A stretch of DNA of 64,000 bases from assembly GCA_026416815.1 (NCBI GenBank), contig JAOAEJ010000071.1:19870-83869 (forward strand), given 5' to 3'. The notes beneath the pieces were generated by a model that did not search any database, had not been told where the DNA came from, and saw only the letters and a list, made by a program, of their open reading frames with translations. Position numbers and translations under genes: made by a program. The first letter of the stretch is position 1. Each line of letters opens with the position of its first letter. This stretch comes from Clostridia bacterium. GTDB lineage: Bacteria; Bacillota; Clostridia; Acetivibrionales; DSM-2933. Positions 9,100 to 17,650 of the stretch are shown one piece after another.

Positions 9100-11487
9100 T
9101 CATGGTATAGTAATAGCTGCTATATTACTTTCACTGGAAAGATTATTTACCACATCATAAGCTTTTACAGTGAAGTTATAGGTTCTTCCTGCAGTCAAGC
9201 CGGTTGCTGTGTATGTGGTGCCGGTTATTGTGGCTATCTTGACACCGTCACGGTATACTACATAGCCACTTAACCATGCGTTGTCGGTGGAAGCCGTCCA
9301 GGTGAGGGTGACTGTTGTAGCTGTCACATCTGAAGCCATAAGGTTTACCGGAGCTGTAGGAGCCTGTGTATCCGTAAGTGTGGTTACACTTGCTTCATTG
9401 CTTGCTTCCGATACATTGCCAGCCAGGTCATAAGCTTTTACTGTAAAGATATAAGTTCTTCCAGGAATCAGCCTTGTTGCAGTGAATGTTGTCTTGTTTG
9501 TAGTGGCTATTCTTACTCCGTCGCGGTATATCTGGTAGCCTGTTGTGCCTACGTTGTCGATAGGAGCAGCCCAAGATAGTATAGTCGATGTTTCGGTTAC
9601 TGAGGACGCTGTCAACGCTGCAGGAGTTGTAGGAGCTTGTGTATCCGGTAAAGTTGTTACAGTAATCATATTGCTTTGCTCCGATACATTACCGGCCTCG
9701 TCAAAGGCTTTTACCATGAAGGTGTAGGTATTTCCCGGCATTAGGCTTCCTATTGTGCTTGCAGTCGAACTCTCTGCCTTTAGCCTCAATCCATCGCGGT
9801 AGATTTCATAGCCCTTTACCCCTACATTATCAGTGGAAGCAGTCCACGTTAGTCTTACTAGTGTTTCACTTACTGTTGCTGATATAAGGTTTGTTGGAGC
9901 AGTGGGTATGCTTTTATCATTCAGACTCACCTTTATGCTGTAAGGACTCGGTGTATCCGAACGGTCTTGAATATATAAATAGTATGTTTGGTTTGCCGCT
10001 AGGTTTTCATGGAAGTACAAATATTGTCCATTTATTCTTTCTCTTCCGAACGGAACTTCCCTCCAATTGCTGTCAAGTAGTCCTATAAATGGGTTTTCAT
10101 CGCTTTTTGTTTCAAAGGTATACTCCCCGCTTGATTTTGTGGTAAACATGAAGTAATCTACGTCTTTAAGGTAATTCATTTTACCTGTTGCTTCACTTCC
10201 TACTTGTATTGGAGTTGCTGCCTCCATACCATTGCTATGATCGTCCGTTACAACAACAGTATTGCTTTCTTGTGAAGTGTTTCCTGCTGCATCAAAAGCT
10301 TTTACTGTGTAAGTGTAAGCTGTAGCGGGTAAAATGCTAAGATCTGTATAATTGGCTGCACCGGTTGTCTTACCTATCATGACACCATCACGGTATATTT
10401 CATAGCCTGCAACTGTTATATTATCGTTTGAACGACCCCATTGAAGCGAAACGTAGAGGTTATTATAGATGTAAATAACTAAATTTTGGGGTATGCTTGG
10501 AGCTAACGTATCCTTGGGAGTTCTGACAGTTACCTGGCTGCTTTCCTCCGATTCATTTCCAACATTATCTCTGGCCTTTATTGTGTATGTGTAGACAGTA
10601 TCTGTTGTTAGGCCATTGTCTGTATAACTCGTCTGGGGTGTTCCCCCTACTTTTACGCCATTACGGTATATATCATATATCACATTGGATATGTTATCTG
10701 TTGAAGGCGTCCATTTAAGTGATACAGATTTTTCAGTTGCTGCTGTTACCTCTATACTTTGAGGCATTGTAGGCGCTTTGTTATCAACGATGATTGTTGC
10801 CTGAACAGGGGCACTTTCTTCTGAGAAGCGTCTACTAACATTGTAGGCTTGAATAGTATAGGAGTAGGTTGAGTTTGGCACCAAATCTAAAGTGTCTTCA
10901 AAGGTGGTAGCCGATGTATCACCGATCTCTACTCCATCCCGCATTATTATATAGCCCTCTGCCGAATTATCGGAGGCTGTGTCCCATGTCAATATTACAC
11001 TTCTTTGATCTGCCGATACTATCCTAAGCCCTGTAGGAGCTGCAGGCATCTCATTATTAGCTGGCTCTACTATTAATCCGTAGTCCCCCGTTCCCCAATC
11101 CGAGCAACTCACGCTTATGTAATATATTTGGTTTGCTTCAAGGTAATAATCAATAAAAAAGTTATGATTATTATAATTGTCATAGCCATAAGCCAGCCCA
11201 TTAATACCACTGTCGTATAAATTTCCTTGTAAATTACTTATACCTGTGCTTTTAAACGTAAATTCGCCACTGTATGACGGGGTAAACCTGAAAACATCAT
11301 TATCAAATGGGTAGTTAATCCTACCCTGCAGTTCATGTCCCAATTCCAAAGGCATTGCCCAATCAAAGGTGTTTTCATAATCATCGCCATAATCATATGC
11401 CTGAACGCCGGTAACAGGCAATAAGCCTGATAAAAGTACTAACATTGCCAATAAAGCGTATAAAATCCTTTTACTTGTTCTAAACAA
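9100..11487 (-). CDS. Secreted PPC-Fn3 protein (795 residues)
   Basis: Start is TTG at 11487, fixed by AAAGGAGGGG five bases upstream; the signal peptide (1-30) begins right there. Order: PPC 1 (about 31-150, 'DNDVFRFTPSYSGEF'), three Fn3 (about 150-413), PPC 2 (about 415-525, 'DVDYFMFTTKSSGEY'), three Fn3 (about 527-795). The final three Fn3 are the shared C-terminal cassette, ending 'AYDVVNNLSSESN' just before the stop. No enzyme domain or anchoring signal is seen. A candidate promoter lies at 11565-11593 and a terminator at 9006-9048, so it is transcribed alone. Probably extracellular or cell-surface; the ligand is unknown. Confidence 0.9.
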   Translation of the reverse strand: MFRTSKRILYALLAMLVLLSGLLPVTGVQAYDYGDDYENTFDWAMPLELGHELQGRINYPFDNDVFRFTPSYSGEFTFKSTGISNLQGNLYDSGINGLAYGYDNYNNHNFFIDYYLEANQIYYISVSCSDWGTGDYGLIVEPANNEMPAAPTGLRIVSADQRSVILTWDTASDNSAEGYIIMRDGVEIGDTSATTFEDTLDLVPNSTYSYTIQAYNVSRRFSEESAPVQATIIVDNKAPTMPQSIEVTAATEKSVSLKWTPSTDNISNVIYDIYRNGVKVGGTPQTSYTDNGLTTDTVYTYTIKARDNVGNESEESSQVTVRTPKDTLAPSIPQNLVIYIYNNLYVSLQWGRSNDNITVAGYEIYRDGVMIGKTTGAANYTDLSILPATAYTYTVKAFDAAGNTSQESNTVVVTDDHSNGMEAATPIQVGSEATGKMNYLKDVDYFMFTTKSSGEYTFETKSDENPFIGLLDSNWREVPFGRERINGQYLYFHENLAANQTYYLYIQDRSDTPSPYSIKVSLNDKSIPTAPTNLISATVSETLVRLTWTASTDNVGVKGYEIYRDGLRLKAESSTASTIGSLMPGNTYTFMVKAFDEAGNVSEQSNMITVTTLPDTQAPTTPAALTASSVTETSTILSWAAPIDNVGTTGYQIYRDGVRIATTNKTTFTATRLIPGRTYIFTVKAYDLAGNVSEASNEASVTTLTDTQAPTAPVNLMASDVTATTVTLTWTASTDNAWLSGYVVYRDGVKIATITGTTYTATGLTAGRTYNFTVKAYDVVNNLSSESNIAAITIP

Positions 11488-11564
11488 ATTAACCCCTCCT
11501 TTAATATTGTCTTATAGATATTCCGTAGCCCCATTAGTATATTATGTAATATTTTACACAATAT

Positions 11565-11593
11565 ATTATATTTTATATGTTAAATAATAACAG
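11565..11593 (-). promoter_or_regulatory. Candidate promoter shared by giant-protein genes (copy 1)
   Basis: On the minus strand CTGTTA (complement of 11588-11593), 17 bases, then TATAAT (complement of 11565-11570). The same CTGTTA spacing recurs upstream of the 1347-residue and 3023-residue genes. It looks like a sigma-A promoter with a weak -35 box. Confidence 0.5.
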
Positions 11594-11612
11594 CTCTATT
11601 TTTACGTATAAC

Positions 11613-11662
11613 ACAAAAAATAAGCACATAAACCCGGCTTGAGCCAGTATGTTCATGTGCTT
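11613..11662 (-). terminator. Intrinsic terminator of the 1347-residue gene
   Basis: AAGCACAT (11622-11629) pairs with ATGTGCTT (11655-11662), with further pairing inside, and the stem runs into TTATTTTTTG on the minus strand. It is homologous to the terminators at 15966-16006 and 26847-26885. Confidence 0.85.
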
Positions 11663-11693
11663 TATATGTTATTCAACTTATATTTTATGAATT

Positions 11694-14600
11694 TTAGTTC
11701 GCAGTCACAGTCACTATGTTGCTGTCAACCGACAAGCAGTTTACCACATCGTAGGCCTTAACGGTAAAGTTATAGGTCCTTCCTGCAGTCAAGCCGGCTG
11801 CTGTGTATGTGGTGCCGCTTATGATGGCTATCTTGACACCGTCACGGTATACTACATATCCGCTTACCCCTGCGTTGTCGGTGGAAGCTGCCCAGGTGAG
11901 GGTGACTGATGTAGCTGTCACATCTGAAGCCATAAGGTTTACCGGAGCTGTAGGAGCCTGTGTATCCGTAAGTGTGGTTACACTTGCTTCATTGCTTGCT
12001 TCCGATACATTGCCTGCCAGGTCATAGGCTTTTACTGTAAACACATAGGTTCTTCCAGGAACCAGCCTTGTCACAGTGAATGTTGGCTTGCTTGCAGACG
12101 CTATCCTTACTCCGTCGCGGTATATCTGGTAGCCTGTTACCCCTACATTATCGACAGGAGCTGCCCAGGAAAGTACAGCCGATGTTTCGGTCACTGATGA
12201 AGAAGTCAACTCTGCAGGAGCTGCAGGAGCTTGGGTATCGGGTAAAGTTGTAACTGTTATTACATTGCTTGCTTCCGATACATTACCTACTTCGTCAAAG
12301 GCTTTAACCATGAAGGTGTAGGTACTTCCCGGCATTAGGCTTCCTATTGTGCTTGCTGTTGAACTTTCGGACTTCAGCTTTACACCGTCACGGTAGATTT
12401 CATAGCCTTTTACGCCTGCATTGTCGGTAGAAGCAGTCCATGTCAGTCTTACCGATGTTTCACCAACCAGTGCTGCGGCTAGACCTGTAGGTGCGGTTGG
12501 CCTCTGGGTATCGCCCTCTGTTGTGACTGTTATGGAGCAGCCAAAATATGGTGACATGCTTCCATCTATACACACTGTTCTGAGTCTGTATGTATAGGTA
12601 GTATTTGGGGTAAGCCCTGAATCGGTGTAGGCAGTATCGGTGGAAACCATTTTTACACTTTGCTTTGTAGTTTCGTCTAGGCGGTAAATATCATATCTGC
12701 TCATACCCTCTACCCCCTCTGGTGGGTTCCAGGCAAGGGAAACTGTTGTATCGGTTTTAGAGGTTACAGTCAGATTTGTCGGTGCCGGAACAGTCTTGTG
12801 CCAGTATGTAATAGAATTACTTGCTTCAGAGCTGTTACCGTAAGCATCAATTGCTTTTACTGTATAAACATAAATATCAGGATATACTCCCTCATCTTTG
12901 AAAGTAGTGCCCTCCACTGTAATATATTTGGAATTGTTACGGTAGATTTCATAGCCTATTACCCCGGTATTATCCGTTGATGCCTCCCATACAAGAGTAA
13001 CTGAAGTATCCCTTTTGACTGCTACAGCCAGATTTAATGGAGCTGTTGGCGATTCGGTATCTGCTTCTGTTGTGATGCTTAACGTGCTGCTTGGTACGGA
13101 TATACCTCCCTCAGCATCAAGTAGTTTTACTGTATAGCTATAAGTAGTGGAAGGATTTAAATTTGTATCGATATAGTTGGTCTCTGTAGTAGTCCCAATT
13201 TTCACCTCATCCCTGTATACTTCATACCCGGATATTTGTATACCACTTACTACAGGAGGTGACCAAGTAAGGGAAACTGCAGTCATTGTCTTTGAAGCAG
13301 CAGTGAGATTTACCGGCGCCGGTAATACCGCTGTTTTGTATGTTATAGAGTTACTTGATCCTGATGTATTTCCTGAGGCATCATAAGCTTTTACTGTGTA
13401 AGTATATACCCCAGGTTCTAATGCTGGTTCGGTATAAGATGTATTGGCTGTTGAAGCTATTTTTGTACCGTCACGGTATATATTATAGCCTGTAACTCCT
13501 ATGTTATCTGTAGAAGCTGACCACATCAGTGAAACTGAGGTATCGGTTTTTGAAGCTATAGATAAGTTTGTAGGTATTGTCGGGGTCTGTTCATCTTTTG
13601 CTATCCTTATTTTATATGCTCCTATACTGAAATTGTAACAAATGGCTGCCTTGAGGTAATATGTTTGCCCCGCTTTTAAAAAGGTATTAAACCGGAAATT
13701 AAAATTACCATTATAGTTACTAATAGCATCATTATAGGCTATTTGGTTCCTCTGGCTGTCATATACCCAGCCTGTCATAAAGTATTTTGCGCCTAAGGTT
13801 TCTATAGTATATACTCCGTCTGTGGCAGGAATAAACTTAAAGTAATCCGAGTCTCCAGCACTTTCTATAACACCGGATATATCGGTGCCTAGCTGTATTT
13901 CTCTGGCTGTGTCAAAGCTATTTCCATAATCGTCAGTACCGTAGGAAACCTTTATTCTATATGCACCTGTTCCCTGAAGACCTACGTTGGATGTATTTGG
14001 ATGGTTAACACGTATATAGTACGTTTTATTTGCCTCAAGCATAGCACTCAAATAAAAATTTGTAGTAGTTGCATTGGCATTATTATTGTAATAGTTTATG
14101 CCTGTTCCTAATGCAAATATTTGTCCTTCCACATCTGTAGTCCCCAAGCTTCTTATTACATAAGGCCCACTTGTGGTAGGAGTAAACTTGAAATAGTCCC
14201 TATCGCCTATATAATTGATTTCACCATTTACTTCATTTCCGATTGTTAAGTTTGTAGCGGTATTATCATCGTTATCACTATGATCATCATCTACCGCCCT
14301 AATTCTGAACCTATAATCCTCTAACGTATGATCATTATCATAGTAAAACTTCAGATAATATGTCTGCCCTGCCTCTAATTTATGATACATGTAAAGAGGG
14401 TTCAGCCTCATACTGTCACTACTGCCTCCGTCTATATAATTATGTGCACTATCATATAACCTACCGCAAATATCAGCAGTAGTTCTGATGACTTCAGTAC
14501 CTTCTATAATATAAGTACTGCTTCTATCTGGGGTAAACTTTACAAAATCTACGTCCCCAAAGCTCTCAATGCTACCGGATATTTCAGTCCCAATTTGTAC

Positions 14601-15737
14601 AGGAGTAGCAGTCTCGATACTACTTCCATAATCATCTATTCCAGGTAAAACTCTTAGTGTGTAAGGCCCGGTATAAATTGGCTCATGGTTGATATTTCCT
14701 CCATGTTCTATGTTAATATAGTAGGTCTGGTTTGCCGTAAGCACTACACTCATATAAAAGTTTCTATTAGTACTACTTACATCAGGAGAACCGACCCAAC
14801 TCATGACTCGAAAGTCAAATAGGTATCCATGAGTGTCTGTAGGCCCAGTAGTCTCTATTATATAAGGCCCGGTTACTGACGGAATAAATTTGAAGGTATC
14901 GGAATCATAAGGAAAATCTATCCTGCCATCCACTTCACTTCCTATCGTTATCTCTGGAGAATTGACATAGCCTCCGCTATAGTATTCGTCATCGGAAACT
15001 GGTGTGAGTTTTACAGTATAAACCCCTGTATGCTCGTTCCCATTTCCTGCTACCTTAAGATAACACACCGTCCCCGCAACAAAATATTTACAATGATAAA
15101 AATTTCTGCCTACACCATAATCAGTATTCGTACTTCTTTCAAGCTGAAGTTCATCAAATATAGTCCCGTCTACATCGGTGGTACCCAAGCTTTCTATGGT
15201 GTACAACCCAGTGGTTTCGGGTATGAACTTGAAAAAGTCCACATCTCCCCTCATTCCTATATTCCCGCTTATACTCATTTCCCCACTGACCCTAACAGGT
15301 GTGGCGGTAGCCAAGCTATCACCATGGTCGTCAGTCAGTGTTGTTACACGTATATTATTGCTTGCTTCGGACAGATTTCCTGCTGCATCTTTGGCTTTTA
15401 CTGTAAACTCATACGTTGTTGCCGGTGCTAATCCCTCAACGCTATAAGAAGTTTCTCCCTGTGTAGCACCTACCAGAGTGGAATTCTTATAGATTTCATA
15501 TCCAACCACTGCCACATTGTCTGTAGCTGGAGTCCAATTAAGAGACACCGTAATATCGGTTTTTGAGGATAATACCAGGTTTGTCGGTGCAGTCGGCCTC
15601 TCAGCATCTTGGGCTATCTCTGCCCCCTCTGCATAAGCCTTTAAACTATTCATTTTAGGCAGAGCAGGTAATACTGTAAATTGGATTGTCAGTGCTGCAA
15701 GCAGTACATATGCCGTTTTCTTTACTCGTTTTAACAC
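11694..15737 (-). CDS. Secreted Fn3-PPC5-Fn3 protein (1347 residues)
   Basis: Start is GTG at 15737 behind GGGAGGTTAGACGA. A signal peptide (1-36) is followed by one Fn3, then five consecutive PPC-type domains (each about 110 residues with a 'GDxDxFKFxP' core, such as 'GDVDFFKFIP' and 'GDRDYFKFTP'), then seven Fn3 modules. The last three form the cassette shared with four other proteins. Five tandem PPC domains are unusual, since PPC is normally one or two copies at the end of a protease. No catalytic domain is visible. It has its own promoter candidate (15814-15843) and terminator. Its 3' end is highly similar to the 795- and 4904-residue genes at DNA level, a sign of recent duplication or gene conversion. 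Confidence 0.9.
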   Translation of the reverse strand: MLKRVKKTAYVLLAALTIQFTVLPALPKMNSLKAYAEGAEIAQDAERPTAPTNLVLSSKTDITVSLNWTPATDNVAVVGYEIYKNSTLVGATQGETSYSVEGLAPATTYEFTVKAKDAAGNLSEASNNIRVTTLTDDHGDSLATATPVRVSGEMSISGNIGMRGDVDFFKFIPETTGLYTIESLGTTDVDGTIFDELQLERSTNTDYGVGRNFYHCKYFVAGTVCYLKVAGNGNEHTGVYTVKLTPVSDDEYYSGGYVNSPEITIGSEVDGRIDFPYDSDTFKFIPSVTGPYIIETTGPTDTHGYLFDFRVMSWVGSPDVSSTNRNFYMSVVLTANQTYYINIEHGGNINHEPIYTGPYTLRVLPGIDDYGSSIETATPVQIGTEISGSIESFGDVDFVKFTPDRSSTYIIEGTEVIRTTADICGRLYDSAHNYIDGGSSDSMRLNPLYMYHKLEAGQTYYLKFYYDNDHTLEDYRFRIRAVDDDHSDNDDNTATNLTIGNEVNGEINYIGDRDYFKFTPTTSGPYVIRSLGTTDVEGQIFALGTGINYYNNNANATTTNFYLSAMLEANKTYYIRVNHPNTSNVGLQGTGAYRIKVSYGTDDYGNSFDTAREIQLGTDISGVIESAGDSDYFKFIPATDGVYTIETLGAKYFMTGWVYDSQRNQIAYNDAISNYNGNFNFRFNTFLKAGQTYYLKAAICYNFSIGAYKIRIAKDEQTPTIPTNLSIASKTDTSVSLMWSASTDNIGVTGYNIYRDGTKIASTANTSYTEPALEPGVYTYTVKAYDASGNTSGSSNSITYKTAVLPAPVNLTAASKTMTAVSLTWSPPVVSGIQISGYEVYRDEVKIGTTTETNYIDTNLNPSTTYSYTVKLLDAEGGISVPSSTLSITTEADTESPTAPLNLAVAVKRDTSVTLVWEASTDNTGVIGYEIYRNNSKYITVEGTTFKDEGVYPDIYVYTVKAIDAYGNSSEASNSITYWHKTVPAPTNLTVTSKTDTTVSLAWNPPEGVEGMSRYDIYRLDETTKQSVKMVSTDTAYTDSGLTPNTTYTYRLRTVCIDGSMSPYFGCSITVTTEGDTQRPTAPTGLAAALVGETSVRLTWTASTDNAGVKGYEIYRDGVKLKSESSTASTIGSLMPGSTYTFMVKAFDEVGNVSEASNVITVTTLPDTQAPAAPAELTSSSVTETSAVLSWAAPVDNVGVTGYQIYRDGVRIASASKPTFTVTRLVPGRTYVFTVKAYDLAGNVSEASNEASVTTLTDTQAPTAPVNLMASDVTATSVTLTWAASTDNAGVSGYVVYRDGVKIAIISGTTYTAAGLTAGRTYNFTVKAYDVVNCLSVDSNIVTVTAN

Positions 15738-15813
15738 TCGTCTAACCTCCCTTTACTATTAGGATTTAGGTAAATACCATTTTACCCAAATAATACTATA
15801 ATTTACATTATAT

Positions 15814-15843
15814 ATTCTACACCATCTGCTAAAAACATAACAG
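15814..15843 (-). promoter_or_regulatory. Candidate promoter shared by giant-protein genes (copy 2)
   Basis: Minus strand CTGTTA (complement of 15838-15843), 18 bases, then TAGAAT (complement of 15814-15819), then ATATAATGTAAA. The stretch GGTGTAGAATATATA is identical to the copy at 26.8 kb. Confidence 0.55.
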
Positions 15844-15956
15844 TACTATTTTTTGTAGTACTTCCAAAATAATCTATTTTTTTATGATACAAACCTTAGT
15901 ACGCCTGACCTCTAAGTGCTACTAATCATTGTAATAAAAGGACTTAGGCGATGTTC

Positions 15957-16006
15957 TTAAAAAGCAAGCACATGAACTCAGCTTAAACCAGTATGTTCAT
16001 GTGCTT
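15957..16006 (-). terminator. Intrinsic terminator of the 522-residue gene
   Basis: AAGCACATGAAC (15966-15977) pairs with GTTCATGTGCTT (15995-16006), a perfect 12-bp stem; the minus-strand product continues GCTTTTTAAG. It closes the transcription unit that begins with the 3023-residue RHS gene. Confidence 0.85.
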
Positions 16007-16038
16007 TATAATTTTTGCTTTAAATTATATTTTCCAGT

Positions 16039-17607
16039 TTAGTTTACAGTCACAGTCACTATGCTGCTTTCATCCGACAGGTTGCTCACCACATCGTAGG
16101 CCTTAACGATGAAGTTATAGGTCGTTCCTGCCGTCAAGCCGGTTACCATATATGTGGTGCCACTTATTGTGGCTACCTTCACACCGTCACGGTATACTAC
16201 ATACCCGCTTACCCCTGCGTTGTCGGTGGAAGCCGTCCATGCGAGGGTAACTGATGTAGCTGTTACCGCTGAAGCTGTTAGGTTTGTCGGAGCTGTAGGC
16301 GCCTGTGTATCAGAAAGTGTAGTAACACTTACTTCACTGCTTGCTTCCGATACATTTCCTGCCAGGTCGTAGGCTTTTACGGTGAACACATAGGCCCTTC
16401 CGGGAATCAGCCTTGTGGCAGTGAATGATGTCTTGTTTGTGGAAGCTATCCTTACTCCGTCGCGGTAAATCTGGTAGCCTGTTGTGCCTACGTTGTCTGT
16501 GCTTGCTGTCCATGTGAGTACTGCTGATGTCTCAGTTACCGATGAAGCAGTCAATCCGGCAGGTACTAGAGGAGCCTGAGTATCTGCGAGGGTTGTAACT
16601 GTTATTATATTACTCTCCGCTGACACGTTACCTATTGCGTCAAAGGCTTTTACCATGAAGGTATAGCTTCTTCCCGGTATTAGGCCTCCTATTGTACTCG
16701 CTGTGGAACCTTCTGACTTGAGCTTCACTCCGTCACGGTAGATGTCATAGCCTTTTACTCGTACATTGTCTGTTGAAGCTGCCCACGTCAACCTTACCGT
16801 GGTTTCTGTTACGGATGCTGCTGCAAGGTTTGCCGGAGTTGACGGAGCGTGGTTATCCTTCAATGTTGCAGCGGTTATTTTACTGCTTGCCTCGGATACA
16901 TTTCCTGCACTGTCGTAAGCTGTTACTTTAAACCTGTAGGTAGTATCTGCCCGAAGTCTTGTAATGGTGCATGTTTCTGAGGTAGTAGTGCCTATCTTTG
17001 CACCATTGCGGTATATTTCGTAGCCTTTTACCCCTACATTGTCTGTTGATGGTGTCCATACAAGGGTTATTGATGAATCGGTCACGTCGGTCACAGCCAA
17101 TCCTGCAGGTACTGTCGGTGCAGTGGTATCTGCAGGTGTTGTCACTGTTATTGTATTGCTTTCGTCCGATACATTTCCTGCTGCGTCGAAGGCTTTTACC
17201 ATAAAGGTGTAAGTTGTGCCCGGTATCAGGCTGCCTATAGTACTTGCTGCAGCACTTTCAGCCTTTACCTTTACACCGTCACGGTATATTTCGTAGCCTT
17301 TTACGCCTATATTGTCGGTGGAGGCTATCCACGTTAGCCTTACTGAGGTCCATGTAACCGATGAGGCTGTCAGCCCTGTCGGTGAAGTTGGGGCTTGTGT
17401 ATCCCCTCCTCCGGGTATCCTTGTGGCACTTAAAATATTTCCTCCTGCGTCATAAGTATAGACGATTTTTTCTCCTGACCTATATGTTACCTCAACTAGG
17501 CGGTTCAGGCTGTCATATTTATATGTTGCAGCGTATGAAGCTGCAGCTGTAAAGAATAGAGTCAGCAGCATAGCAGCCAGACTTATCAGAGCTTTATTTC
17601 TTGACAT
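16039..17607 (-). CDS. Secreted YD-repeat/Fn3 protein (522 residues)
   Basis: A signal peptide (1-26) is followed by just two YD (RHS) repeats ('YKYDSLNRLVEV', 'YTYDAGGNILSA', about 28-65), then five Fn3 modules (about 70-522). Those five Fn3 match, one for one, the last five Fn3 of the 4904-residue protein, including the rare 'TCTITRL' module. The gene thus looks like an RHS-Fn3 giant stripped of almost all its RHS shell. ATG at 17607 follows GAGGTGATTAA. It lies 43 bases after the 3023-residue RHS gene with no terminator between, so the two are probably co-transcribed. Function unknown; it could be a companion or decoy subunit of the RHS protein (inference). Confidence 0.88.
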   Translation of the reverse strand: MSRNKALISLAAMLLTLFFTAAASYAATYKYDSLNRLVEVTYRSGEKIVYTYDAGGNILSATRIPGGGDTQAPTSPTGLTASSVTWTSVRLTWIASTDNIGVKGYEIYRDGVKVKAESAAASTIGSLIPGTTYTFMVKAFDAAGNVSDESNTITVTTPADTTAPTVPAGLAVTDVTDSSITLVWTPSTDNVGVKGYEIYRNGAKIGTTTSETCTITRLRADTTYRFKVTAYDSAGNVSEASSKITAATLKDNHAPSTPANLAAASVTETTVRLTWAASTDNVRVKGYDIYRDGVKLKSEGSTASTIGGLIPGRSYTFMVKAFDAIGNVSAESNIITVTTLADTQAPLVPAGLTASSVTETSAVLTWTASTDNVGTTGYQIYRDGVRIASTNKTSFTATRLIPGRAYVFTVKAYDLAGNVSEASSEVSVTTLSDTQAPTAPTNLTASAVTATSVTLAWTASTDNAGVSGYVVYRDGVKVATISGTTYMVTGLTAGTTYNFIVKAYDVVSNLSDESSIVTVTVN

Positions 17608-17650
17608 TTAATCACCTCACATTAAGTTTACAGTTACTATCTTACATCTC

